Below, one piece after another: positions 53,102 to 64,000 of a stretch of 64,000 nucleotides of DNA (its first letter is position 1; each line of letters begins with the position of its first letter). The translations under genes and the position numbers were made by a program. The DNA comes from Ascaris suum (lineage: Eukaryota; Nematoda; Chromadorea; Rhabditida; Ascarididae): contig CM024171.1 in assembly GCA_013433145.1 (NCBI GenBank), positions 8,432,065 through 8,496,064 on the forward strand. The letters are read 5' to 3'. The notes beneath the pieces were generated by a model. It did no database searches and was not told the DNA's origin. It was given only the letters and a program-made list of their open reading frames with translations.

Positions 53102-56100
53102 GTAATAGTTTTAAGTGTATTTGCGAGCTGCGAAGGATTTGAATTACTCTCATAAATGGATTCTTGACCGCATTAATGAAAGCACTCTCACTGACCAAAA
53201 AACTCTTGAAGAAAAAATGTTAACCAATTCCATTTTATAGTATCATTGCTTAAGCGCAATAACGCAGTGTATGTGAGCAAAAAACAACCTAGAAGAATGA
53301 GAGAGAATTAGAAAAGGCATAAACAAGATGGCCGACCTGCGACGAAGCGGTTTCTAATCCCATCAAGAGAAATGAGTCTATCGTTGTTGTGCCGTTAAGC
53401 AATACACGTCTCAGGACACCTCAAGTAGGATTGTATCACAAACGCGATGAGACGAAAGGAGCTAGTAATAGAAGTACTGTTACAAAACATTGATTGCCGC
53501 TATCAAAGAGCTATTTCTCTCGGTAAATATATATGAGAACTATATGTTAGCCCTGTTTGGGAATATATGGGCAAGCATTCCTGCAAAATATTATGAAAGT
53601 TGGTTCATACATTGCGCGACATTTTGTATTTGCACGCAGAAAACATGCATAGATGTAACATCACATGATTTTAACATCATATCTGTTTATTTATTGTATA
53701 TTAGTCAGGTTTATTCAGTATTAGTCGTTGTATAATATTACACGCAATATTATTTAGTCGCTTCTATGAAGCTTTTCATATAATTCACCACTGCACTTCT
53801 CTGACTACTAGCTCCTTTGAAGTGAATACATTCTGGAAAAACTCTCATGCGAAACCAAACGAGAAGTAGGAGCAGCATTTGAATACGCACAACATCCTTG
53901 AAATAAACTCCCTCCTGGGAAAGGTCCAGCTGAAAACTTTCCCAATGCCTGCATAACAAGCTCATATAGATAACATCTAAATACCCACCAAAGCCAGCAC
54001 TGAATTTAAGAAAAAATGTTGGAGTTTTTATTCAAGCAGATAACCTGGAAGTGTATGCTTGAGCGGCAGCTTATCTGTGAAGCAGTGCAGCAGGCTGGAA
54101 GAGGAAATATGTCCTTCATCTCTACGCAAGTTACAGCAGCAGCAGAAAAGCATTTTTTGTGTGGAATACGCATGCTTCTCCTACCACGTGTGCAGAAATC
54201 ACCTTCTAGTGGAGCCCACAATTTTTATTTGCTTGCGTGCTATATATCCCACGGTTTTCACCCATGCAATGCGATTACCTCGCGGTCGCCATGGGATCCT
54301 GCCTCACTCTTTTACGTCATACTTCGGCTCCAGGTGACAAAGTTCCAAAAAAGATTGGAAATCGTCGAAGGCGTTTGATACGAGAAGAGGGGTGGTAACA
54401 AAACAGACTGCTAGTTCTAAAATAGAATTTTGCAAGGTGCAAAGCAAAAAGAAGCAAGTGGAGAAGCGAAAAAATTGGGAAAAGAGCGCGAAAGAAAGAC
54501 AAAAAGCTGGCATTATATACCCTTTTGCAGTTCCGCTCATTAGATCAACCGGTTTCAAAAATTATACGTGAACTCTCGAGTGATGTCGCCATCATGCACG
54601 ACGTAAAAGCTCAATTGCAAAGCTCCTGTCTCGTTCATTATCGGGATGAAGCTGCCGCAAAAGTGGAGTCGGCATGCTTAGCCCGCAGAACTTCGGTGAA
54701 ACCAATGCACCATACAATTATTCAGGAATGAAATGAGAAACAGTGCTAAATCACGAGTATTAACATTAAGCTTGCGTTATTTCCAATATCACTTTTAACT
54801 ATTATACTCTACTGTAGTGCCGAGTATTGGCGAAGGTGCTGAAATATGAAAGAGCGATTTGTTGCGTATTACCTTCAGAATAGGAAACATTCGTATTTTC
54901 CTACTTCAATGTACGCAATGATGAGAGGATGTAAATAATGAATGCTAATATGAAAACGGAGTGACTTGCTATAGGACGGCCCAAATTATATAAACACTGA
55001 ACTGAATAACTGCAAAGAGCCTCTGAATTCTACATAACGCAAGCAGAATTGTGCAGCTAAGCTTTGCTTTAGGTCATGATTTTTGCCAAAGCAACAATTA
55101 TCGAAAGATCTGGGGAAAGAACGCAACTTGATTGCAACACTATTACGACAACTTACAACCACACTTTAGTAGCAATGCTAATCACCGTTCGTTTCCTACG
55201 TGTAACTCGTTTCGTTTTACAACGAGCTGATCGATTCAAAGAACTTCACAAAATCTTGCCTGTAGGCCCCTGGGTTTTTTCGATTTACGACGCATATTCT
55301 TTTCGAACCATGATAGATTAAGAAGAAGGAAACGAGGTCTGGCAATGCACATTCAAGACTTTAAAAAGGCCATGGAAGAAACGTCGAAATACCACAGCAG
55401 TGTTGCTATGTTGTCCTAGAAATCTGATGTCAGAGAAAATTCCTATTTCAAGCTCAGTGATCCTGATAGACATTTAAAAATATACAGCCTACATCTCATT
55501 AAATCTGCACTTTTCAGTCGAGATATATCTCCAACCCTAACGGTTCATATTAATTGCGCATTAAATGAGAGCATTAAATGTGAACTCTACGGCACGCAAA
55601 AATTTCCGTTCTGAGCTCATGTTGTGACGGTTTCTGATAAAACTTTAAATGCTATTTCAAATGTGCTTAGCCCCTACCTCTTCATGCCGCTTTTAAATCT
55701 CGTTTTCTCACAACATGTTATTGGATTCAATCCGATGTTGTTTTTTGGACTGCGAAGGCCCCTGTCACGGGGGTTCCGCGTTCAGAAAACCGCCACCACT
55801 GCGAATGGACTTTCTGAAACCAAGCCCTCACCGCGCGTGCATCCTGTGGACTTTTGGTATTCAGCTTTAGCTACTGTATCGAACAAATTGCACTCCAACG
55901 TCAAAGTACGTCAGGGTCGCAGCTAATGAAATAACTTCTTATATAGCGTCATTTAAAGTGAACATAATAACGAAATAAAACGAATTATTAGGTAAAAATG
56001 GGCTCCTCATGAAAGCAAGGCTTTTGAGAAGAGAAGCCTTCATGTGTCTCGAAAAGGTGCGCTTTTTGCGCTCATTGCATCAACTCCATACGCGCTATAT

Positions 56101-56584
56101 TAAACTAGCAGCTGCGAAGCCATACAGCTGGAATGCAAAGCACAAAATCTTGGAATTTTTTCACAGCGCCACTTGATTGTTTGCAAGATCGGTGGTTTGA
56201 ACTCCCCGTGTTTAGATATCAAAGCACGCATCTACAACGGTGCACGAAGAAGATGAATTCTTAGTGTTCCAGTCAGAATTCCTTGCACCCAGAAAAGCTT
56301 TCCTGAATAGACACTATCCGCTGGATATCTGCACACAGAATGCTCTAATGGGTCCACTATCATAAACGTTGCAAATGCCACAAATCCGGAAACGTTGTGG
56401 TTTTTTTGTGTCGCAGACCAAGGAAACCGAGGTGGCCGGCGAAAAACGCAGCTGCAGTTGCAATAAACTAGTTCTATACATACGCAATCCAACAGCAATA
56501 ATCCTACTTTAAAAAATTGCTAATCGTCCGCAGTTCTTCAAGAGAACAAAGATCGCAACAGCATGAACCATATTGTCATAACTC

Positions 56585-56660
56585 TGGAGGTGTCCATTCG
56601 AGTAGAAGCGCAGCCGAGGTGACGCATGAGAACCGTGTTCGATTCCCATCCGGGAGTTCT
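56585..56660 (+). repeat. tRNA-like segment with a good B-box (SINE candidate)
   Basis: Contains GTGTTCGATTCCCATC (pol III B-box GGTTCGANTCC with one mismatch) preceded at suitable distance by a degenerate A-box-like TAGAAGCGC. A full cloverleaf cannot be folded by eye, so I do not call a tRNA gene. Confidence 0.35.
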
Positions 56661-56845
56661 TTATCACTCATTCGTGCACAGAAGAATTTAAAATGACTAA
56701 GTTCTAGGAAGAGCTATGGTAAGTATCTGCGCATGCAGTGTGCAGGACCGTGCTGGATCGCCGGTCGTAGAGGTTATTTTCTCCCGTCCGGTCAGAGAAC
56801 TGTTTAATTAGCCGGCCGGATTTGTTGCATTCAATGCAACTTTTT

Positions 56846-56925
56846 AACCCCTCGGTGGTAGAGCGGTAGGCTGTTCCTGTCACGTGCGAGGCTAGGATTG
56901 GGTTCATTACCGCGGCGTCGCTCTT
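56846..56925 (+). repeat. tRNA-like segment with a good A-box (SINE candidate)
   Basis: Contains TGGTAGAGCGGTAGGC, a near-consensus pol III A-box, followed about 45 nt later by GGGTTCATTACC, a damaged B-box. This is the layout of a tRNA-derived SINE or decayed tRNA copy. A similar GCGGTAGAGCG string recurs near 57259. Confidence 0.4.
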
Positions 56926-59104
56926 CTAACATTAATGGGCAGATCAGTGTAATCAAATCACTGGATCCTTTGCCTTTAATAAAGCATTCAAGTATTCCAT
57001 GATGAAGTGGTGAGTAACCGTACCGTGCGTGTGAGATTTGCATCCTGTTCCCGGGCGGGGCGTTCATTTTCCCACACTTATGAAAAGATTAAACTAATCA
57101 AGAAACGATTCGTTGCTTTCAATACGAGCATTCGATTCGTCTCTAAACTTGGCGGGTATCAAGCCTATCACTTACGGGACCGCGTTCGATTACGCGCATG
57201 AACGTTACTTTTCTAACATCATAGACACATCACTTACGCGGTCGCTTCTTCACGTAATGCGGTAGAGCGTGTTCAAGGTCTGATCTGCCACTGTCTACTC
57301 CTTACCGAGGCCAGCTACTCCTTTCCACTCGTTAAACTGTTTCTCATCCTAGCCGGACGGTTGCCATCTTACCTTGCTGTGCTTGGGTGCTTACCATGAC
57401 TGCCTTGAATCCTATCATATACTTATCCACCGATGCTCCTTCCTTCCAATTCTGATTCCTCTTGTAGGTCGTACTAATCAGTGGGCCTTTATTGCTCTCT
57501 ACGAGTTGCTCTGACGGCTAAATGTGTTGCACTGGTTTTTCGGCGGTCCATCTGGTATTGAGGGCACTTTGTTAGCTAGATTCCTCGGTAATTTGCTCTT
57601 TTATCGTTGTTTTGAGTAAGACACTCTACTGTTGATGGAAGTTCAACATTATACGGCTCACCTCAACGTTCCGGAGATATGAGACAAGTAAACATTACAC
57701 TTGACATCAATTCCGTTGTGCTGCGCTAGCAAATTTTTTAATTAAGTAATCAGAATGCAAGACACACTCAGAGAGCTTTCTGAGGATGCTATTTCGATAT
57801 TTATATGGGATGGGGCAGCAGATATGCTCAAAATAATATCTTTTTATAGCCCCTAATTTTGCAAGCCAAACGGAGCATAGTATTTGCATTACAAGTCTAA
57901 TTGTATGCTTAATAAGAACATTATTGTTTTTGCTAAAGTAATAGTTACTTTGTTCATCTGTTACCTGAAATGTTTTAAAACGCTACTGATTTCGTCGCAA
58001 AACTAAAAGAAATGTATTGCGAAAAATGCAATATATCGTTAGGTGGGCACTCGAATGGAGTAGGAATGGTATGGTAAAGAATCGGTACGAGATGGTGAGC
58101 ATCCAGTATTTTTTCTAGACAGCAGCAAAAGTTTAATGCTAAATTAATTAAAGTGCTTTTCATCCAATTCTGCCCATGCAAAGTATAATCCTCGAACGTG
58201 GAAGAATTTCGCGCGTTTTGTAGCCGAACTGAATGATCTTACTGAGCTAGAAAGTTGAACACAGAGATGCGCCTTTAGGCAAGGAAAGTTGCAGTTGGAA
58301 GCAAGGCGTGGTTATTTGACGATCCTGTTTTTTTTGAAATACATGTCTGCACATCTCCGTTTTACCGATGTATCGTCCGGGATGATGCTTTCAATTTCGG
58401 AGTGATGACGATCGTTTTTCGCTTTCAAAAACTGAGTCCTGATGCGTAGCGACGATAAGAGAGGCATGTTGTTATGCAAGAAACAAAAACGACATGAACG
58501 CACTATCTTCTTGTGTGCTTAACGCCGATGAAAGTTTTTCGCTCGCCGTTTTACACCGCCTATTATACCCTAATCATTGATTCCCACCTCATCTATACTA
58601 ACCCACTAGCATTAATTGATATTACGGGTGGTAAAGTATGGTTACAGCAGCTTTTATCCTCATTCCGATCATTTAAATTTAATGTTGGCAACTGCTTGTT
58701 TGTTTCATGATAACTTATCTTTGAAACAGCGGTTTAGAAGTTATTGCTTTATGATGGCGTGCACCGATGCGCGTTCGACCGCTTTCATTTGACACGAACA
58801 TTTCACTAACCATTTCCTTGTACCGAAAGCATGACGCTACGTACTTGTAGATGCTACCTCCTCTTAGCTTGCCATTCAGTCGCCATTTTCTAATCTCTGT
58901 TTTTTTCAGAGAAGGGCGAATTGTGAATATCCAAAAAAAGTTGAATCGCTCGACCGCAAAGAGAGATAGTGACAAAGACGAGTAGTGCCTGCACACCTCT
59001 ATGAAAAATCGAATCGTTCGCTTTGGTTCTGCTTGACTGGAGTGGAATCTATCACAATTATTTAATATCACTGACTGCTGCCATTATAAACTATACGCCA
59101 CTCA

Positions 59105-60015
59105 ATGTTATTTTTGTGGTTGTCAACTGTTGTGCTTTCAATGGAATGTATTTTGGCCGTCATTCCTTCTAAATTTGAGGATATCCACCGTCGAAGCGTC
59201 CATCACACGTGTGAGAGTAATGATGAATGTCAAGCAAGACTCAACAGCTCATGGCCGCCATATACTTTTGTGTGCTGTACAACGATTATTTGTGACGATA
59301 ACTATGGCAACTATTATTTGGTGAATTCCGGATGCACAATACAGCAACAATGTACATCTGTTATAGAGACGAAAGGATATTCGTACTTTGCAGGTTTGCT
59401 TGTTTCAAATTTACGCAGAATTTGAAAGATAATATTTGATTTTTGCAGAATTATTTCCATTTGTAAATTATTAGTTTCCACATAAAGTATTCCACATTTC
59501 TCCAACTATGTTTGTTCTTGTATGCTTCCGCATAATTCCGTTTGCAGAGCGTGTTATGGGACGTTATCTCTTGTGCACGTTGTTTTACAGCCTTAATTTT
59601 GTGAACAGTGATGTTTAACTAACGACAACAAAAACTGAGCACTCATTTCATCGATCGGACTTATAGAAAATTTATGCGAATTGTCGAATCAGTTAAAACA
59701 TGCAATGTTCTGCATATTCTACGCTCAATTTTTTGGTAATGAAGGTGACTGACGAGTATATAATGCACAATTAATATTAAATACGTATAACGCGATGCTT
59801 TTCTGGCACTCTTCTTCATTTTTTTTCCTCGTAACATTTTGGAATACACAAACAAAAGTTGGGGTCAGTGCGACTTTCATAACTGATTTAATCAAACGTT
59901 CCCCTATTTTCCCTTAGATCTGTTATTACAGTGCCTTAGAAACGAGACCATACAAGGGGATGTAGGATTGTTTAGACGAGCCTACTCGCTACAGATTGCA
60001 AATTGCGTGTCTTAA
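59105..60015 (+). CDS. Secreted cysteine-rich small protein
   Basis: Two exons, 59105-59393 and 59918-60015, joined in phase 1 (donor G|GTTTGC, acceptor CCCTTAG), about 128 residues ending at TAA 60013-60015. Residues 1-18 form a signal peptide (MLFLWLSTVVLSMECILA). The mature part has nine cysteines including a CC pair (FVCCTTIICDD) and CESNDEC near its start, and two N-glycosylation sequons (NSS and NET). This is consistent with a disulphide-bonded extracellular protein of the kind nematodes secrete in numbers. I cannot assign a named domain. The second exon is supported by phase and by an added cysteine, not by homology. Confidence 0.5.
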
Positions 60016-63000
60016 AGCTTTCAATCTAAGTATGTTGCAGCTGCATCGACCTTCTAGCGAGCTTTTTCATCATCAGTTAGTAGCTAGCAGCGTAAAATTG
60101 TATGGCATATGCGGAATCATCTCTTCGCTCTTCATTTTTTCGGATTTTGTTGTAAATACAGCTAGTTTGTAAACTCGCTCTTCGCTATCACACGATGTAA
60201 TATGAAATGGCTGTTGGTGACTTCTGACAGAAGCCACTAACCCATTTACAATACCTACAAATAATACTTTTTGCCCAACTTGTAGCTATGCTCGGAAGAC
60301 ATTACACTTTATAGTGTCCATCCTGTCCAAACCAAACTCAAAGATGGTTGAGATAAACAGAAATGCAGATAGTTTCCCACCCTGATAAGGAAGCCACTCA
60401 GGCAGGTGGAGATTTTAAAGTAAAAAATTAGGGAGAAAAAGCCAGAGAATCTTTCACTTGGAGGGTGGTCGATGAACAGAAGGACTCATCGCAGAACGGA
60501 GTTCCTGCAACGTAATTTCGGATAGGAGGCTTGCTTCTAATGAAAAATTGCCAGTGTCGAATAGAAAATTGAGCGCCACGTTACGACGGAACTCGTTAGC
60601 TACCTAGGCGTGCAAATCTAACAACTAACCATAAAAACAACTGCAACAACCGGTTTGCTACATAATTTTGCCATTTCGCGTTCTTGACTATCGTTATTTC
60701 TGGCAAGTCACAAATGAATTTTCTGCAGTGCCGAGGAAACTGGCAAATGCGTTTCTCGAATTTGCGGTCCTTTGGATTACCGGTTGAATTAGTATTTAAG
60801 GGAGCAATAAAATAACGCCTTGCAAGCTCTTTCCTCATAAGCTGCGATTCTTTCTCTTTCAGAATCGTTTTGCAGTTATCGCGTTCGACCGTTTGCGGAA
60901 CAAATTCACCTCAGAGATTTTGCTTATCCCCAGCTCATAGCGTTTATTTGGAACGAGAGCGGGTTTGAGGAGACTGTAATATTCTGCTACTTCCAACCTT
61001 TTCACCACCACAGCTTCCCAGTTGGCAAGTTGGAACCACCCAATGAAAAAACCTACACGCCACATATGCATATTCACGCACTTATTCTTCACTTTCTTCC
61101 GCAGCGAATATTATTGCGTGTTTCGTTCAAAACACACTTTCCTTCGCTCGGTTCACTCAAATATATTTGCCTGCGAATGTTGTAATCTTTTCGACTTACC
61201 ATTATTTAGCTTCTAAGTCAATTTTCTTCTCCATTTTCTTAATTTTTTAATCAGTTTAGCTCTCTAAGTTAACTAAATGCATACACGCAACAAATTACCA
61301 AGCTTTCAAATCAAAATTACTATTAATTTCAACGAAATTTTTAAGCCTTCAAGCTGCCTCAACTACGGTGTGGGGAAATTCTCTGAGAGAGTTTTTCTTT
61401 GGAGTGAGAAAGAGCTGCAACGATAAGTGCAAAAACTACAGTTGGAGAAGAGGGTCATTTGAAGAGCTCCGATTTTGCTTGCAAAAAGTCAATGAGTATA
61501 TACTGCAAACAACCGTTAAAAACCTTTACAGTTACGCCTTTTACTGTAAAGTGAATAAACATTTGGTTAAAGATCGTAATATTTGCTGCTCAGAACGAGA
61601 AAATGAGCTGTGGAATTTGTTCATATGTAGGAAGTGTGAAGTTTGAGGGCTTAAGGGAAGATGGAGAACAAGAACCCACTGGAAAATGTCGAGGCAATGG
61701 TATTGCTGTGCTCTTAACGTGTCATTTTCTTTTCGAATGTCTACTGAGTTGCTGTAAAGAGTTTTCACGCCGCGCCGAAGTCGTATTTGTTGCTATTTTC
61801 GTCACGCGGATTTCGGCCCTATAGAATTAGGTGAATGACAACCACAACGGAAAATTTTTTTGTCATCAGTGTTCTGTTGCTCGAATGTTTCTTTTAGAAT
61901 CTTCATGGTAATGCAAACGACACATAAAACTCACTCGTGCTACGGCTATTTTTGCTCTCCTGCAAAAAGTCGATTGAGCGCTTATCCAGAAAAAACCTAC
62001 TTTTTGTTTTCGTTTCTCGTCTCGTTTCGCTCCCGAACCAGTCTTGGCTAATAAGCTGTCATGCTGATTGGACAGCTGAGAACTCCTCAGCCCAAAAGGT
62101 GCAAGCGAAAACGGCACCACTTCCTGCTTTAAGCCATCGGTCGATTTCACTTTTTGTCACTCTTCAGAGCAATAAAATGTTGCAAGGCTGCGCGCCTGAT
62201 GCACATTCACCTTCAAACTTCAGACAACTTTTATTAGCAAAAGTCGTGAAATCAGTGTATGCAGTAAACACACTGGTGGTACAGAATGATGAATGAACAG
62301 CTCATTAGATATGTTGGTAATGGCCAAGAAAGCAGCAGTTCCATACAAGATAAATAAAACTCCTTGATTAAAAAAAAAGAAACAAGGCAAAACCTCAATA
62401 AGCGAGATAAGCCATCGCAATAAGCAAAAGAATCGTTAAGCAAGAACAATTCAAGCATTCAGCCAAAACTTTTGTGTGCCACTTTAAAGCAATGGATTTA
62501 GGCAATATCAGCCTAATTCCTTTTTGAGCTCCTCTGTGAAGTGGTTGGTGCTTAATTCTCTAGCAATAAATTCTATATGCTTACAACTCTCTTCGAAAAG
62601 AAATCATTCCAAATATTCAAACGATTCTGTCATTTGCGAAATTGCGAGATAAACTGATTTGAGCCATAGCGCAAGAAATATTGTGAAACTCATCGAAAAA
62701 TATACCGATGTTATTGAGAATGATGTGCGATGTGTCATGGCTGCATCAAAATAAACAGGCCGAAGATCTAAAGTCTGAAGAGGTTTTTTCAACTGGTGCA
62801 GATAACTGCAGAACAGCTACAATCTGGGGTGGCTGGAATCGTTTTGAAGTGTACCGTTTTTCAGTGTCCAGCAGTGCATTCGTGTGACGCTTGTTCCCAT
62901 TGCGGTTACTGGGTGATTAGACTTTTGCCATGGCATGACTTAAGCAACGTATAGCATACACAGAAAAGATCGATCTCTTAACAAACCAAGATTTTGCTTT

Positions 63001-64000
63001 TTCCGCAATATCTGAAGCATGTTACCCGCTTAAATTAACACCAAGAATTCTGGTAGTCGAAGATGATGCAGCTAGATTACTGTCAACGGTAATCTCGTCT
63101 TGTGATTTTTTTCATCAAAATGAAAAGAAATTTTTCGTACCGACGAAACTCGATTGCCACCGACATGATCAGCTATCAGAATCAAGAACCATTTGAATGG
63201 CGTTAATAAAGGTGCACAATTCGGCATCATCAACAGGAATGAAAGCGTTTTGTGCGAGAAGCAAGTTTGATAAGCCGTTTACAAAGGTGAGAAAAAAGAT
63301 ACCGGTAGAAACATGTTCACACGCAAAAGATTGAAAAAAATTTATAAAATCATTTCCCTCCCTTCATTTATTTACCGAAAGTATCACCTTGAATTTTGCG
63401 GCGAGGTTTCTTTAGCGGAGTATAGCGAGCGTTCTGTTTATAAGAGCGTCACCTGGAGTACTCCATGCCGCCGATGCGCCGAAAACGCTTTTGACCATAA
63501 GATGCTTATCGTGTAATCACTAATGTTCGCGCGTTTTTAATTGCAATTTGCAGACATGCGAGTTCAAAAACGCTGACTTCGCGCTCCCAAGCAACGCTTC
63601 CGTTTCGTTTCGTTTCAGTCATTTCCGGTGAAACTACGCCCTGAACTTTTCAGTGGCTTCATGGAACACAAATATCGCTGAAGAACAGTCTCTATTACTG
63701 AGTAGCTGGAAGCAATATTTTGTGGAATCGTACGACGATCGATGTTCACCATCTCGAATGAATGGTCACTAAGAAGTTCCAGATAAACTACTGTAAATAC
63801 TCTATAGCCTGCTAGAGCTGCTAGAGTGTACGAACAAGAATTTTATTGGTCTTGCAATATCCTTATTTCTCAGCATTCTTATTTCCAAAACTGTTTTGGG
63901 TTTTCTCAACTTCGCGTTGTTCTAGGTTTATGGTTCTCATTCACGAAGCACTCTTGTTTTTTGTGATCTAACAGTGATAGGCAACTGTGGAGTCAGGCTC
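60016..64000. other. Region with no supported gene
   Basis: Short open frames on both strands only; none has a recognisable domain, signal peptide with matching downstream exon, or good splice context. No repeat copy of the families described elsewhere in this window was noticed. Confidence 0.4.

Larger units (their letters stand above)
53102..59104. other. Region with no confident gene
   Basis: Open frames at 54016-54378, 54304-54558, 54525-54731 and 55624-55926 overlap on both strands and match no family I know. Two tRNA-like segments, candidates for SINE remnants, lie at 56585-56660 and 56846-56925. I see nothing else that I can support. Confidence 0.4.

Overview
The window reads as the nuclear genome of a nematode. 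The reasons are short exons scattered through AT-rich introns that range from about 50 nt to several kb, GT..AG introns with CAG/TAG/AAG acceptors, an apparent decayed RTE-type retrotransposon, and secreted and multi-pass proteins of the nematode style. A strongyle (clade V) parasite is the best guess, but it is an inference. Continuous open reading frames are poor guides here, so the gene models were assembled by hand from splice sites, intron phase and protein-family similarity.

Layout. 1-5535: no supported gene. 5536-20793 (minus): a complete 13-exon homologue of the Flightless-I/LRR-interacting proteins (LRRFIP1/2; the C. elegans family name is FLAP). 20794-26870: about 6 kb between two divergent genes, holding repeats. 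26871-34760 (plus): a complete 10-exon CP2/LSF-type transcription factor of about 490 residues, with CP2 DNA-binding domain, serine-rich linker, SAM domain and C-terminal dimerisation region. 35979-40775 (plus): a seven-exon gene of unknown function, phase-consistent at every junction. 40776-47361: repeat-rich with no confident gene. 47362-53101: remnants of, or genes for, small multi-pass membrane proteins, mostly on the minus strand. 53102-59104: little visible coding content, with tRNA-like SINE candidates near 56.6-56.9 kb. 59105-60015 (plus): a two-exon secreted cysteine-rich protein. 60016-64000: nothing supported.

The most interesting structure lies in the unknown gene. Its exon 4 (38407-38533) is flanked by two copies of a 139-bp sequence that are 100 % identical and in opposite orientation (38237-38375 and 39614-39752). 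In the pre-mRNA they could form a perfect 139-bp duplex looping out exon 4, the arrangement that favours circular RNA, exon skipping or dsRNA editing. The downstream copy abuts, to the base as far as I can tell, the 5' end of the truncated RTE reverse-transcriptase fossil. A separate near-perfect 63-nt hairpin lies between exon 4 and that copy.

LRRFIP and CP2/LSF genes are shared across animals and have no obvious joint function. They are simply head-to-head neighbours, and a shared promoter is unlikely at 6 kb.
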